From Bacteroidota bacterium (lineage in GTDB: Bacteria; Bacteroidota; Bacteroidia; Bacteroidales; JAAUTT01): DNA of 64,000 nucleotides. The DNA is taken from positions 1-64,000 of the forward strand of contig JAUZOO010000001.1 in the NCBI GenBank assembly GCA_030706405.1, written 5' to 3'. The notes under the pieces were generated by a model. That model did not search any database. It worked only from the letters and a program-made list of their open reading frames with translations, and was not told where the DNA came from. Shown piece after piece: positions 35,716-46,060 of this stretch. The translations under genes and the position numbers were made by a program. Position 1 is the stretch's first letter. Each line of letters starts with the position of its first letter.

Positions 35716-37785
35716 TTATCGAAATTTGGCAAAATCCCTAATTTTTTGCACTTGCTTCTCAACAGAGACTTCGCGTAATGATTTGGCGGTATTGGTATGA
35801 AATTGGAACTTTTCGATAAGGCTTAGTTCCTTATTAAGCCAATCGTGAAGATGCACCGAGAGATCCCTTATTTTCTTCTCTTTATAATGTTTTAGCGATT
35901 GCTCAAGAAAATCTGGCCTCCCCAAATATGTCATAATAGCGTCGGACAAAACGGCCTGCAGTTTATTTTTAGCTTCTAATGGAGATACCACAACAGCCTT
36001 CATAAGCGTAGCAACCTGGTCAATCTGTTCCGGAGAATATTTATACATCGGAAGAATTTGACGGGCATAGTTAATGCTTGCCTCTTCGTAATGCGAATAT
36101 TTATCGATAAACCCTGAGTTCAGCAATAATGCAGCCGTCCGCACCAGCAACAGGTCTTCCTCAGAAATACCTTCGCCCTTGCCTATAAGCCCAACCGAAG
36201 AATAAATTTCCTGGGTATAACCTGCGTTATGAAAATATAAATCTTTGGAAAGCTCATTATTCAATTTTTCAATCATAAATTCTTCCAAATCGTAAAGCCG
36301 GAGCATTTGCAGCTTGACGATAAACTTATGGTTAGGGATAATTTTCTGGTCAACCGACAATTCCGGACGAATGCTGTTTACAAAGTACATGTCGATGTCG
36401 CCTTTGTATTTAACCGGCATTTTACCCCGATACTCGCAAACAAAAAAGTCTTTTATCAGCTCGTAGCACTGCCCCGAAATATTGACTTTACCAGGTTCGC
36501 CCGATGATTCCATACGACTGGCTGTATTTACAGTATCGCCCCATATATCGTACGACATCCGTTTATGCCCCACCACTCCGGCAATAACGGCGCCGGTATG
36601 TATGCCAATGCGCAGATCCCAGATATTGTTGTTGTTTTTCTTTAGCTGGCGCATGTATTCCTGAACTTCGAGCCCTGCTAAAACCACTTCGACGGGATTG
36701 GTTCGGTTTTTATAAGGAATCCCCCCGGCGCACATGTATGCGTCGCCAATGGTTTTTATCTTTTCGATATTGTATTTTTCTACTACCGAATCGAAATGGA
36801 AAAAGAAGTTATCAAGCTCATCCACCAGTTTTTCAGGATTCATCTCTTCCACAATCTTGGTAAAACCCTGAATATCGGAAAACAATACCGTTACCATGCT
36901 AAACTTTTTGGACGAAGCTTTTCCGGTATATTTCAGTTCATCGACAGTATCTTTGGGTAAAAGGTTGGCCAGCAGTTCGTCGGTTTTTTCCTTTTCGTAA
37001 GTTAACTCGGCGGTGCGCTGTTTAATAAGTTGTTCCAGCTTAAACTTCTCGGTAAGAAAATTACTTCTCCGGTTAAGCCAGTACAATAAGATGACAATTG
37101 ACAACAAACATACGTAACATACCCACGCCCACCATTGGAAATATAGCGGTTTAAGCGCTGGTTTATCCGCTGCTATTTCCCAAAATCCATGAATTTGTCC
37201 TCCCTCCAATGTGCCGGATAACGATGGCATAACCACAACATTACTGTTATCTATTCTGGCAATCCTGCCATCATTCTTAACGACATACAGGTATTCCTTC
37301 CCAACCCAAACCTTCAGGCCTTTATCCGACGAATCGATCAGTTCTGCTTCGTGATCCTTAATCCTGAACAAACTGTTGCGGGTCGAAAAATAGACATTCT
37401 TGTTAAGCGTAAACAAAGCAACCGGTTCTTCGCCATTCAACATTAATATTGTGTCAATAATGGGCGACTTATGCGGTTGGAACTCCAACTTGCCAATAAA
37501 CTTTTGATTGGCTATTAAAATATTGTTCTGCTTATCAATTGTAGCCAAAGTGCCGGGCAATACAGGGATATGTGTCCACGCAATACCGTTAAATATATCA
37601 ATTGTTGAATCGCCGGAAATTACGAGTTGATTATGAGAATTCGTTCTATCCGCCAACCGGTTTCCGTAAACATCTGTAAATGTAACCGCAAGTACAACAA
37701 GGATTACACCAGTAAATAAATAAGATTTTTTTACCAAGGTTGAAACTAATTTGTTATATTTAAACAAATAAATCATAAGACACAC
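35716..37785 (-). CDS. Class III adenylate cyclase with sensor region and decayed HD domain
   Basis: 689 residues. An N-terminal membrane segment (20-38) and an extracytoplasmic beta-rich region (50-205) precede a second membrane helix (218-238), a coiled coil (240-275), the cyclase domain (about 295-470) and a helical C-terminal domain. The cyclase keeps metal aspartates D304 and D348, adenine-selecting K344 and D413, and transition-state N420 and R424, so it should make cAMP. The C-terminal domain (505-660) follows the HD-phosphohydrolase pattern (FHNAGYT, RTAALLLNSGF, YEEAS, SDAIMTYLGRPDF), but LLHD has become LLNS, so metal binding is lost. Confidence 0.88.
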   Translation of the reverse strand: MCLMIYLFKYNKLVSTLVKKSYLFTGVILVVLAVTFTDVYGNRLADRTNSHNQLVISGDSTIDIFNGIAWTHIPVLPGTLATIDKQNNILIANQKFIGKLEFQPHKSPIIDTILMLNGEEPVALFTLNKNVYFSTRNSLFRIKDHEAELIDSSDKGLKVWVGKEYLYVVKNDGRIARIDNSNVVVMPSLSGTLEGGQIHGFWEIAADKPALKPLYFQWWAWVCYVCLLSIVILLYWLNRRSNFLTEKFKLEQLIKQRTAELTYEKEKTDELLANLLPKDTVDELKYTGKASSKKFSMVTVLFSDIQGFTKIVEEMNPEKLVDELDNFFFHFDSVVEKYNIEKIKTIGDAYMCAGGIPYKNRTNPVEVVLAGLEVQEYMRQLKKNNNNIWDLRIGIHTGAVIAGVVGHKRMSYDIWGDTVNTASRMESSGEPGKVNISGQCYELIKDFFVCEYRGKMPVKYKGDIDMYFVNSIRPELSVDQKIIPNHKFIVKLQMLRLYDLEEFMIEKLNNELSKDLYFHNAGYTQEIYSSVGLIGKGEGISEEDLLLVRTAALLLNSGFIDKYSHYEEASINYARQILPMYKYSPEQIDQVATLMKAVVVSPLEAKNKLQAVLSDAIMTYLGRPDFLEQSLKHYKEKKIRDLSVHLHDWLNKELSLIEKFQFHTNTAKSLREVSVEKQVQKIRDFAKFR

Positions 37786-37850
37786 CTAATATCCCAAAGG
37801 TACTCTTTTTCTATCTTTATTTTGATTTAATCATTTCAGAAATCTGACGT

Positions 37851-38678
37851 ATGAAACTACAACAGCAAACCATTCTTGTTCCAACCGATTTTACACCAGT
37901 TGCGGGGTACGCCATAGAACATGCTGTAAAGTTCTCAAAAAGCCTTGACAAAAGCGTTACGCTTGTTCATATCATTAAAAAAGAAATAGAACAGGAAGAG
38001 GCAGAGCTAAAGATGAAGCTTCAGGCTGATGAAATTCTGGCGAAGCACGATATAAAAGTCGAAACCCTCATAAGGCACGGGAGTATTTTTACGACAATTG
38101 GAGATGTTTCTAACGAATTAGACTCCTTTATGGTAATAATGGGAACGCACGGCATGCGTGGATTACAATTTCTTACGGGCAGCTGGGCCCTTAAAGTTAC
38201 TGTTAACTCTAAGTCTCCGATTTTAATTGTACAGGATTTCCCGCTGCACGATACCATTAAAAATATTGTATTCCCGGTCGATTTCAAACGGGAGAACAAA
38301 GAAAAAATTGGCTGGGCATGTTTCATCGCCAAGGTTTTCAATGCAAAAATCAGTATTCTGAAACCAAATTTAAAAGACCGTGGATTCGTTCGCGGAATTT
38401 TAAATAACATGATGTTTACTGAACGGTATTTTATTCATAAAGAGGTTGAATATGAAATTACAAGTGCCAAACCTCATGAAAATTTTGGAAAGCAAACGGT
38501 GGAATTTGCGCAAAAAACCGGTGCAGACCTGATTGTGATTATGACTTCCAAAGATGTAGACTATTTCTTTATGGGGCCTTCGGAACAATACATCATCGCC
38601 AACAAAGCTAAAATTCCGGTGATGTGCGTAAACCCACACCCTAACCTCGTTGGAAGCTTTAGTGTTACAGGAATTTAA
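37851..38678 (+). CDS. Universal stress protein
   Basis: 275 residues with two Usp folds in tandem. The first starts [20 protein letters not shown] and ends [20 protein letters not shown] with the nucleotide-binding G-x2-G-x9-G pattern partly kept; the second (about 145-270) lacks clear ATP residues. Cytoplasmic stress protein of unknown target. Divergent from the cyclase by 65 bases. Confidence 0.9.
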   Translation: MKLQQQTILVPTDFTPVAGYAIEHAVKFSKSLDKSVTLVHIIKKEIEQEEAELKMKLQADEILAKHDIKVETLIRHGSIFTTIGDVSNELDSFMVIMGTHGMRGLQFLTGSWALKVTVNSKSPILIVQDFPLHDTIKNIVFPVDFKRENKEKIGWACFIAKVFNAKISILKPNLKDRGFVRGILNNMMFTERYFIHKEVEYEITSAKPHENFGKQTVEFAQKTGADLIVIMTSKDVDYFFMGPSEQYIIANKAKIPVMCVNPHPNLVGSFSVTGI

Positions 38679-38704
38679 ACGTAGTATTGGATTGTATTAT
38701 AACG

Positions 38705-38740
38705 AAAAGGACAACATCGGCGTTGATGTTGTCCTTTTTT
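38705..38740 (+). terminator. Terminator after the universal stress protein gene
   Basis: A 14-bp perfect stem, AAAAGGACAACATC with GATGTTGTCCTTTT, loop GGCGTT, T run to 38740. It separates this gene from rdgB. Confidence 0.93.
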
Positions 38741-38769
38741 GTTTCTTTGCGATACAAAAACAGTTGAAC

Positions 38770-39375
38770 ATGCTGCAGAAAATCATATTTGCCACCAACA
38801 ATGCCCATAAGCTGAAAGAAATCCAACATCTTATCGGCGATCATTTTTCACTTCAAAGTCTTAAAGATATCGGGTTCGAAGGAGATATTCCCGAAACCCG
38901 GCCAACCCTCGAAGGCAATGCCTTGGATAAAGCAAGGTTTATCTACGATCGATTTCAGCAGCCCTGTTTTGCCGACGATACCGGACTGGAAGTAACTGCC
39001 CTGAATGGCGAACCCGGCGTTTATTCGGCACGCTATGCCGGTCCGCTTGAAAATTTCGGAACTGAAGATAACCGCTCCAAAGCCAATATCGAAAAAGTAC
39101 TGGCCAAACTTGCCAATGCTTCCGACCGCTCGGCCCGTTTTCGTACCGTCATTGCCTATATTGACGGGAAAGACGAATATCTTTTTGAAGGGATTGTAAA
39201 TGGACGTATTATTGTCGAGAACCTTGGCGATGGAGGTTTTGGCTACGATCCGGTTTTTATCCCCGAAGGTTACGACCAGACTTTTGCACAGATGCCCCTT
39301 TCCGAAAAAAACAAAATAAGCCACCGGGCCCGAGCCTTTGCCAAATTCGTTGAGTTTATGAAACATGCCAGCTAA
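38770..39375 (+). CDS. rdgB: Non-canonical purine NTP pyrophosphatase
   Basis: 201 residues from the ATG at 38770, where the family starts ([15 protein letters not shown]); upstream frame runs through a terminator and is not coding. The Ham1/RdgB enzyme hydrolyses ITP, dITP and XTP to keep them out of nucleic acids. Motifs: [41 protein letters not shown] and [12 protein letters not shown]. Confidence 0.95.
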   Translation: MLQKIIFATNNAHKLKEIQHLIGDHFSLQSLKDIGFEGDIPETRPTLEGNALDKARFIYDRFQQPCFADDTGLEVTALNGEPGVYSARYAGPLENFGTEDNRSKANIEKVLAKLANASDRSARFRTVIAYIDGKDEYLFEGIVNGRIIVENLGDGGFGYDPVFIPEGYDQTFAQMPLSEKNKISHRARAFAKFVEFMKHAS

Positions 39376-39430
39376 ATCTTCGCCCACAATTTAATGGGCT
39401 CAACTCCGTTTTTATGCTGAAAATACGGTA

Positions 39431-41728
39431 ATGAAAAACTTTTTATCAATTCTATTGATGTTGGTATTGGTGCAGACGAACGCCCAAATCCCCGTGGGAG
39501 CATGGCGCGATCATCTTCCGTATGCTTATTGCCGCAAAGTAGTGAAGGCAGGAACCAAGGTATATTGCGCAACGCCAAACAACCTTTTCGTTTACAGTAC
39601 CAAAGACAACAGCATCGAAAAGCTTTCGAAAATTACCGGTTTGTCGGATATGGGCATAAGCACCGTGGAATATAATTTCGATAAGGATGTATTGCTGATA
39701 GCTTACACCAACGGAAATATCGATTTATTAAAAAAGGGAGGAATAACAAACATTCCCAGTGTCCTTAACCAATCGATGACAGGCTCTAAAAAGGCTAACC
39801 ATATCTTTTTTCGTGGCAATTATGCTTACATCTCCTATCCTTTCGGAATTGTGGTTCTCGACATCGTAAAAAACGAAATTAAAGACACCTATCCCGTTGG
39901 TGAGCAGGGAACAACATACGAAGTGTTTTCATTAGTAGCCGATAACGATTATTTTTACGCTGCCACCGCCAAAGGGATCTTTAAAGCTTCGGTCAATAAC
40001 CAATATTTGGTCGACTACAGCCAATGGAAACGCGACCTAACCATCCCGAACAGCACCGGTAAGTTTAACCTTTTGGGATTATACAATAATAAAGTAATCA
40101 CAAACTATACCGGCGGAGGAGCCCAAAACGACACACTGTATTATCTCGAAAATAATTCCTGGAAAAGATTTTTGGCAGACCAAAATCAGCTGCATTTCGA
40201 GATACGGCAATGCAACAGTCAACTGCTGATTACGGCCAATTACCGGATTTTTGTTCTTAACTCCAACATGGCGCTGCAGGAAACCATTACCGGTTACGGA
40301 TTTAACAACGCCGACCCATATAGTTCCCTTATTGACGATAATGGGGTAACGTGGATTGCCGACAATGGCAGCTCGTTGGTTTACAAAGGTGCAAATACCA
40401 GCGAATATCACACCATCGCCCCGAACGGGCCCAATTCCGAGCATGTCCGAAATATGGCCTATAGTAACGGAATTGTGTATGCCACCGGAGGAGGACTTAA
40501 TGTTTCGTGGAACAACCTCTTTTACCACGGTGAATTGTTTATGTTTAACAATGATACCTGGTCGAGTATTTATAACCAGAATGCTTTCGATTATATTGCC
40601 GTTAAGCCTGATCCTTCCAATGCTGGCAAAGTTTACGCGGGCGCCTGGGGAACAGGAGTGTGGGGTTACGAAAATGGCAAAAACACTGAAAATTTTACCG
40701 ACCGTAACAGTACGCTTCAAACAAATATCCCCGGAAAACCTTACGTGAGAGTGGGTGGTATAACGTTCGATTCGGACCATAACATGTGGATGACCAATAA
40801 CGAAGCGGCTTCCCCCATATCGGTGCGCAAAAACGACGGTACATGGAAAAGTTTTGCACTGGGCTCCTACATCAATAGTCCGGTTATCAGCGATATTCTT
40901 CAGGATGCTTATGGCCAGTTCTGGATTGTTCTTCCCAGGGGAACGGGTATGTTCGTATTCAACCCCAAAGGCACTATCGACAACGAAAACGACGATGCTT
41001 ATTTAAAATTTAAACCCGTCAGTATTTATGGCAATACCATCAGCAATATTTTTTGCGAGGCTATTGACCGCGATGGTTATATCTGGGTTGGAACCGACCA
41101 GGGGCCGGTACTTTACACCAACCCGCAGGATGTGCTCAATGGCTCAACGGCTGGCACACAAGTTACCATTCCCCGCAACGACGGCACCTCCACCGTCGAT
41201 CCGTTGCTTGGCGCCGAATCAATCAACTGCATTGCCATTGACGGCGGTAACCGTAAATGGTTTGGTACGGAAAAAGGCGGTGCTTTCCTGATGTCGGCTG
41301 ATGGAACCAAAGAGATTTACCATTTTAATACGGACAACAGTCCTATTTTTTCGAATACAGTACGCGCTATAACCATCAACGACCAAACCGGCGAAGTATT
41401 TTTTGGGACGGATAAGGGGATTATCTCATTCCGCGACATTGCCACCGCACCTGCCCAAACCTATTCGGACATTTATGTTTATCCGAATCCTGTACGCGAT
41501 AGTTATGCAGGCGACATCATCATTTCCGGGTTGGTCGAAAACTCTACCATAAAGATTACCGATATTTCGGGAAATCTGGTTTATCATACCAAATCGGTGG
41601 GAGGACAGGCGAGGTGGAACGGCAAAACGGGCAGCGGACGACGCGTTGCCACCGGTGTGTACCTGGTATTTTGCAGTAACGACGACGGTTCGCAAACCAA
41701 AGTCTCCAAACTGTTGGTAATTCATTAA
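39431..41728 (+). CDS. porZ: PorZ-like type IX secretion system protein
   Basis: 765 residues: signal peptide (1-18), beta-propeller repeats (about 25-640), and a type IX sorting domain (about 680-765) with VYPNPV, STIKITDISGNLVY, RWNGKTGSGRRVATGVYLV and KLLV. The N-terminal propeller start (GAWRDHLPYAYCRKVVKAGTKVYCATP) and length match PorZ, the attachment-complex protein of the type IX system that handles anionic LPS in Porphyromonas. It may instead be a general two-component-regulator-type propeller with a sorting domain. It follows rdgB, 55 bases apart. Confidence 0.8.
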   Translation: MKNFLSILLMLVLVQTNAQIPVGAWRDHLPYAYCRKVVKAGTKVYCATPNNLFVYSTKDNSIEKLSKITGLSDMGISTVEYNFDKDVLLIAYTNGNIDLLKKGGITNIPSVLNQSMTGSKKANHIFFRGNYAYISYPFGIVVLDIVKNEIKDTYPVGEQGTTYEVFSLVADNDYFYAATAKGIFKASVNNQYLVDYSQWKRDLTIPNSTGKFNLLGLYNNKVITNYTGGGAQNDTLYYLENNSWKRFLADQNQLHFEIRQCNSQLLITANYRIFVLNSNMALQETITGYGFNNADPYSSLIDDNGVTWIADNGSSLVYKGANTSEYHTIAPNGPNSEHVRNMAYSNGIVYATGGGLNVSWNNLFYHGELFMFNNDTWSSIYNQNAFDYIAVKPDPSNAGKVYAGAWGTGVWGYENGKNTENFTDRNSTLQTNIPGKPYVRVGGITFDSDHNMWMTNNEAASPISVRKNDGTWKSFALGSYINSPVISDILQDAYGQFWIVLPRGTGMFVFNPKGTIDNENDDAYLKFKPVSIYGNTISNIFCEAIDRDGYIWVGTDQGPVLYTNPQDVLNGSTAGTQVTIPRNDGTSTVDPLLGAESINCIAIDGGNRKWFGTEKGGAFLMSADGTKEIYHFNTDNSPIFSNTVRAITINDQTGEVFFGTDKGIISFRDIATAPAQTYSDIYVYPNPVRDSYAGDIIISGLVENSTIKITDISGNLVYHTKSVGGQARWNGKTGSGRRVATGVYLVFCSNDDGSQTKVSKLLVIH

Positions 41729-41750
41729 CCGAAATAGTTTTTCGTTTTCT

Positions 41751-42260
41751 ATGGAAACAATTGACCTTATTCTTCTGATTTTGTTGGCTTGGGGTGCTAT
41801 TCGTGGTTTTATTAGCGGATTGATTGTACAAATACTCTCACTAGTGGCCTTGATGCTCGGCATCTGGCTGGGTAGCGAGTTTGCATGGCTGGCCTCGGGG
41901 TATCTTTCAAAATGGCTGTCGATAAACGCCCGCCTATTAAATACCGTTTCGTTTGTGCTGATATTTATTGGGGTACTGTTAGGGATAAACCTGCTGGCAA
42001 GGCTTATCACCATGTCGCTGAAAGATACCGTGGCAGGGAGGCTGAACCGTATTGGCGGAGTTTTGTTCGGCATTGTCCGCATGGCTTTTATCGCCAGTGT
42101 GTGCATTGTTATTATCAACAAAATTGACCCCAACCATAAACTGATAACAAACGAAAAGGCCGAAGCTTCGGTACTTTATAACCCTGTTTCGTGGGTTGCT
42201 CCGGCCATATTTCCCCACCTGCATTTCGAAGAGGTTAAAAACGAACTGATAACAAAATAG
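41751..42260 (+). CDS. CvpA family membrane protein
   Basis: 169 residues with four hydrophobic segments: DLILLILLAWGAIRGFISGL, LVALMLGIWLG, VSFVLIFIGVLLGINLL and IVRMAFIASVCIVI, in the CvpA/colicin V production order. An envelope-homeostasis role has been proposed for the family in other bacteria. 22 bases after porZ, likely one transcript. Confidence 0.9.
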   Translation: METIDLILLILLAWGAIRGFISGLIVQILSLVALMLGIWLGSEFAWLASGYLSKWLSINARLLNTVSFVLIFIGVLLGINLLARLITMSLKDTVAGRLNRIGGVLFGIVRMAFIASVCIVIINKIDPNHKLITNEKAEASVLYNPVSWVAPAIFPHLHFEEVKNELITK

Positions 42261-42478
42261 CTTATTGGTTTTCCTGATTGCCTCACCAAAACACTAACAA
42301 CTCAAAATAAAACATGCCCATATACGTTATCTACATATTATATTAAACAATATCGCTTAAACTATATAAAATCAAGCCTTCAACATTGGATAAATAACAA
42401 CATAAAGTTTTATTTTCATCATTTAATTTCTAATTTCGCCCTATCGTTTAACACAATTTGCAATTCTATCACACAGTT

Positions 42479-42724
42479 ATGACAATTAATAAATATCTCA
42501 ACCGGATAAAGTTGCTCGACCAGCTTATTCGTCAACAGAATACCGGTACACCTAAGGAACTCGCTTTAAAATTAGGACTTGGCGAACGGCAGGTGTATAA
42601 TCTTATTGAAGAACTTAAAGAAATGGGAACTCCTGTTCAATACAGCCGATGCCTAAAAACTTATTATTATGAACATCCCGTTAAACTGAACATAAACTTT
42701 TATGTTGAACATGTCGAGTGCTGA
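42479..42724 (+). CDS. Small helix-turn-helix protein
   Basis: 81 residues from the ATG at 42479 (TINKYLNRIKLLDQLI). Residues 5-60 form a winged-helix of the HTH_11 kind: TGTPKELALKLGLGERQVYNLIEELKEMGTPV followed by a wing, written here only in part (KELALKLGLGERQVYNLI). It probably binds DNA. Alone between cvpA and a CarboxypepD_reg protein; target unknown. Confidence 0.78.
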   Translation: MTINKYLNRIKLLDQLIRQQNTGTPKELALKLGLGERQVYNLIEELKEMGTPVQYSRCLKTYYYEHPVKLNINFYVEHVEC

Positions 42725-42781
42725 TAATGCCAGAAGCCCGAAAGCCTCGTCTTTTTTAAACGTTATTTTAATTCGAAAGCA

Positions 42782-44749
42782 ATGTCATTTCTGCGAACTG
42801 TTGTTTTGCCCCTTGTGCTGCTTACGTGCTGCTATCCGTTATTAGCACAGAATATTGACATCTCTGGAATTGTAACCGATTCGCTGACACAAAAACCGCT
42901 TCCTTATGCTTCTATTGGCATTTCCAAACTGGGGAAAGGAACCTGTTCCAACCAAAACGGAAGGTTTCAGTTAAAAATATCAGAAGGAGGGTTTAATCAG
43001 TTTATTACCGTAAGCTGTATGGGGTATAAAAATCTATCCATACCAGTATCGACCATAAAAAATCCTTTAAAAATTAAGCTGGCTCCCGATAATTATCAGC
43101 TAAATCAGGTTACTGTCCTTCCCAATACCATTCAGGATTTATTGCGCAGGGCTTACCGGTCTATTCCGGTAAATTATCCGGTACAACCGGTTGCCTACGA
43201 AGGCTTTTTTCGCGAAACCCAACGGGCAAACGATACGCTTTATCTCAATTTTACGGAAGCTATCCTCAACGTTTATAAAAACACATATAAGGATGAGCAT
43301 AACTTTGGACAGGTTCACATGGTAAAATCGCGTAAAAATAATTTTCCGGGGCTCGATACTGTTAACAATGTAAGATTTTATGGAGGACCGTTTGCCCCCA
43401 TTGATGATGACTTTGTTTTTAGTCGTGCGATGTACATCAATCCTAAATATTTCAAATATTTCCGGTATAAACTTCTTAAAACAATAGGTAATAACGACGA
43501 TGAATTACTGGTAATCGGTTTTTCGGGCAATAAGGACACAATATCCGGACTTAATGGGAAATTGTATCTCGACAAGAAGTCATTGGCATATTTGAGGGTA
43601 GAATTATCCATGGATTCGGCTTACCGGAACAAACATAAACCTTTGATAAGTTCTCCATTGATTAAACGGGGTGCTTCCGAATACAGCGTTGGTTATGCAA
43701 AACTAAACGGCATATGGCATCTTAGCTATGTTGATTATAAATCGGAAGATTATAATACTCACTGCAAGAAAAAAATAAAATTCGATACTGAATATATCAC
43801 CACGGCCGTCCATGCCGATTCTGTAAAGCCAATCCCTTACGATAAACAGTTGGAATACCTCGATGTTATTTCGATTAAAGCCGAAAAATACTCCGACAGT
43901 AACTGGAAAGATTATAATCTTCTGCCGGCCGATACCGCTTTGGACAATCAATTAAAATTGGTCTATACCAGTGAAAAATCAAAACAACTGCTGTCAAAAC
44001 AATATAATTCGGTAAACAAAGAGCCTTTTCGCGACAAACTGGTGAAAATTCTATCAAAATTTTATTTCACCCTGTCGGTAGCTTATAGTCCCTTTACAAC
44101 TTCGGGCGGAGATTATAAACTCCAATATACCGACGATAATGGGCATCTGCTTAACAAAGCTAATACGCTTAAAAAAATAACGTATTCACTGGGTCTTTCA
44201 GGAAAATACGGATATAACATAACCAAAACTTTTTCTGCTTACTACGCCCAGCTATCCTCGCTTATGGGCAGTCAATATCTCGACAGTTGGGATTTGGGAA
44301 TAGCTTATCGTATACCGCTTACCCAAAGTGGCCGTCATTGGTTTATCGATATGGGTATAGGTTATGGAGAGCATAATTCAATGCTCGATCTGGGGAATGC
44401 ATCCAATGGCAGTAGCTCCTTAAATATCGGAGGAAAGACCTTTGATGCCAGTCGTATCGATGTTTGTATTGGCAAACGACAAACAGGCATCGTTCCCGAG
44501 ATTTCTGTTTCCTGTAAAAAAGGACGATTTACCGAATGGTTTTTATCCGTTTCGCGAATGGTAGCTTTCAGCACTGACGATATGGCGAGGTTTCACGAAT
44601 CCAAAGGCTTTTTCCTTACCCGCAAGGACGTTTTTCTGCCAGCCACCGATAGCCATATACAACAGAGCTTGGACAACCTCCCGCAAACCATGCCGGATTT
44701 TAAACTAAGCCCTTACCGCATAGCACTTGGGCTTAGGCTTAGTTTATAA
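42782..44749 (+). CDS. CarboxypepD_reg-like domain outer membrane protein
   Basis: 655 residues: signal peptide (1-22), a carboxypeptidase-regulatory-like beta sandwich (about 25-105; DISGIVTDSLTQKPLPYASI), a region of unknown fold (110-400), and a C-terminal beta-strand-rich region (about 420-655) that could be a barrel. The early domain is that of SusC/TonB receptors and related surface proteins, but there is no plug domain. Function unknown. Confidence 0.8.
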   Translation: MSFLRTVVLPLVLLTCCYPLLAQNIDISGIVTDSLTQKPLPYASIGISKLGKGTCSNQNGRFQLKISEGGFNQFITVSCMGYKNLSIPVSTIKNPLKIKLAPDNYQLNQVTVLPNTIQDLLRRAYRSIPVNYPVQPVAYEGFFRETQRANDTLYLNFTEAILNVYKNTYKDEHNFGQVHMVKSRKNNFPGLDTVNNVRFYGGPFAPIDDDFVFSRAMYINPKYFKYFRYKLLKTIGNNDDELLVIGFSGNKDTISGLNGKLYLDKKSLAYLRVELSMDSAYRNKHKPLISSPLIKRGASEYSVGYAKLNGIWHLSYVDYKSEDYNTHCKKKIKFDTEYITTAVHADSVKPIPYDKQLEYLDVISIKAEKYSDSNWKDYNLLPADTALDNQLKLVYTSEKSKQLLSKQYNSVNKEPFRDKLVKILSKFYFTLSVAYSPFTTSGGDYKLQYTDDNGHLLNKANTLKKITYSLGLSGKYGYNITKTFSAYYAQLSSLMGSQYLDSWDLGIAYRIPLTQSGRHWFIDMGIGYGEHNSMLDLGNASNGSSSLNIGGKTFDASRIDVCIGKRQTGIVPEISVSCKKGRFTEWFLSVSRMVAFSTDDMARFHESKGFFLTRKDVFLPATDSHIQQSLDNLPQTMPDFKLSPYRIALGLRLSL

Positions 44750-44996
44750 TGACATTCCCAGGTCTAAACGACCCTGGAAAGTCGGGATACTTAACCCGCC
44801 AGTGTTTAATTTGTAGTAACTGAATAGCGGCGAGTACAAATCTGAGAAATGCCATCCTCTAAAAACTTTCATCAAAAATTTTCCGTTATTCCTCCCGAAT
44901 TTTCTGTTTTTTGTCATAAATCCATTCAACAAAAGGTTTGTTATATAAGTTAAAGTGTTATTTTCAACATAATAACAATTAAAACCTCTTATAGTT

Positions 44997-45758
44997 ATGT
45001 CTCAACAAGATTATGAAAACAAGCTGGCCGCTATTCAGGCCGTTTCCGATGCCGATGTTGCAACCCCGAACATTCCGATATCGGTTGCTGTACAGGAAGC
45101 CGAGAATCTTTATTACTGGTGCCAAACCGACAAAGACAAACTGGTTGCTGCCGGCCTGAGATGGGAGCTGGTCGACGATCTTCCTGCACGGGCTGCCGCC
45201 TGTCGATATGCACAGTCGGTATGGAACAAAGATCACCAGAGTGTGGAAGAAGCCCAAAAAGAATGGAAAGAAAAATCGCCCGCAGCATTCGACCTACGCG
45301 ATGAGCTGCTGCATCATTTCTTTTTTGCCTACCGCAATGCTCCCGATGTTTACTCCAAAGTAAACACTATTGCCGAAGGAAACGGCAATGCCGACATGAT
45401 CCAGGATCTGAGCGACCTTACCATACTTGGCAAACAGTATCCCGACCCGCTTAATAGTATTAGCCTCGACATGGCCCTGTTGGATGAGGCATCCTCTACT
45501 TCCGACGAGATGGCCACCCTGCTGGCCCGCGTTAATGGTGGCCAGAAAACCCAGGACCAGACCAAAATCCTCCGCGACAAAGCTTTTACGCATCTTAAAG
45601 ATGCCGTTGACGAGATTCGGCATACCGGTCAATACGTCTTCTGGCGCGACGACGATCGTAAGAAGGGATATATCAGCCCTTACTTCAGGCAACGAAATAA
45701 GGCTAATGCTAAAAAGCAATCAACCACGGAGAGTCAGCAGACAGCTCCAACTAAGTAA
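44997..45758 (+). CDS. Uncharacterised cytoplasmic protein
   Basis: 253 residues, acidic, no signal peptide or membrane span, mostly helical (SVAVQEAENLYYWCQTDKDKL, DLRDELLHHFFFAYRN, EMATLLARVNGG). I do not recognise a named domain. The low-complexity tail NKANAKKQSTTESQQ is probably disordered. GC-rich relative to the genes that follow, with its own terminator, so it belongs to the core side of the boundary. Confidence 0.75.
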   Translation: MSQQDYENKLAAIQAVSDADVATPNIPISVAVQEAENLYYWCQTDKDKLVAAGLRWELVDDLPARAAACRYAQSVWNKDHQSVEEAQKEWKEKSPAAFDLRDELLHHFFFAYRNAPDVYSKVNTIAEGNGNADMIQDLSDLTILGKQYPDPLNSISLDMALLDEASSTSDEMATLLARVNGGQKTQDQTKILRDKAFTHLKDAVDEIRHTGQYVFWRDDDRKKGYISPYFRQRNKANAKKQSTTESQQTAPTK

Positions 45759-45765
45759 TTCGGCA

Positions 45766-45797
45766 AAGGCCGTCCACACATTTCGGACGGCCTTTTT
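45766..45797 (+). terminator. Terminator after the 253-residue protein
   Basis: AAAGGCCGTCC (45766-45776) pairs with GGACGGCCTTT (45785-45795), then Ts. Confidence 0.92.
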
Positions 45798-45842
45798 ACT
45801 GAAAATATGCCCCAAAACTTAAAATGAAGGCGTCAATACCTC

Positions 45843-46012
45843 GCAGGACGGTAAAAAATCGTGCAGGAAACCCCAAACCCTCCCGCAGGACGCCTAAAAA
45901 TTGCGCAGGGAACCTAAAAACTTTGCAGGACGGCCAAATTTTCAAAAAGGAAGTGTAAAAACCCAAAAGGACGCCTAAAACTTTAAAAGGGAGGGTGAAA
46001 ATCGCGCAGGAC
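45843..46012. repeat. Nine-unit 20-bp tandem repeat
   Basis: The word AGG, within GCAGGACG, GCAGGGAAC or AAAGGACGCC, recurs at 45845, 45865, 45887, 45907, 45927, 45948, 45968, 45988 and 46008, i.e. every 20 bases with two slips. Each unit reads roughly GCAGGACGCCTAAAAACTTT. The spacers are A-rich and not unique, and the period is not a multiple of three, so neither a CRISPR nor a coding repeat fits. The AAAGGACG core resembles words in the tract at 21.1-21.4 kb. Confidence 0.85.
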
Positions 46013-46060
46013 GAGGTATATCGGGGTTTTAACGAAATTGCCTACATTTATGCGGTTATA

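Noticed and set aside
38650-38769. Longer N-terminus of rdgB
   Set aside because: The extra codons run through the strong terminator of the preceding gene.
40079-40780. 233-codon minus-strand frame opposite porZ
   Set aside because: Shadow frame; porZ shows clear domains in the other direction.
45843-46012. CRISPR array
   Set aside because: Units are only 20 bases, degenerate, and the sequence between cores is A-rich and not unique; no cas genes in the window.
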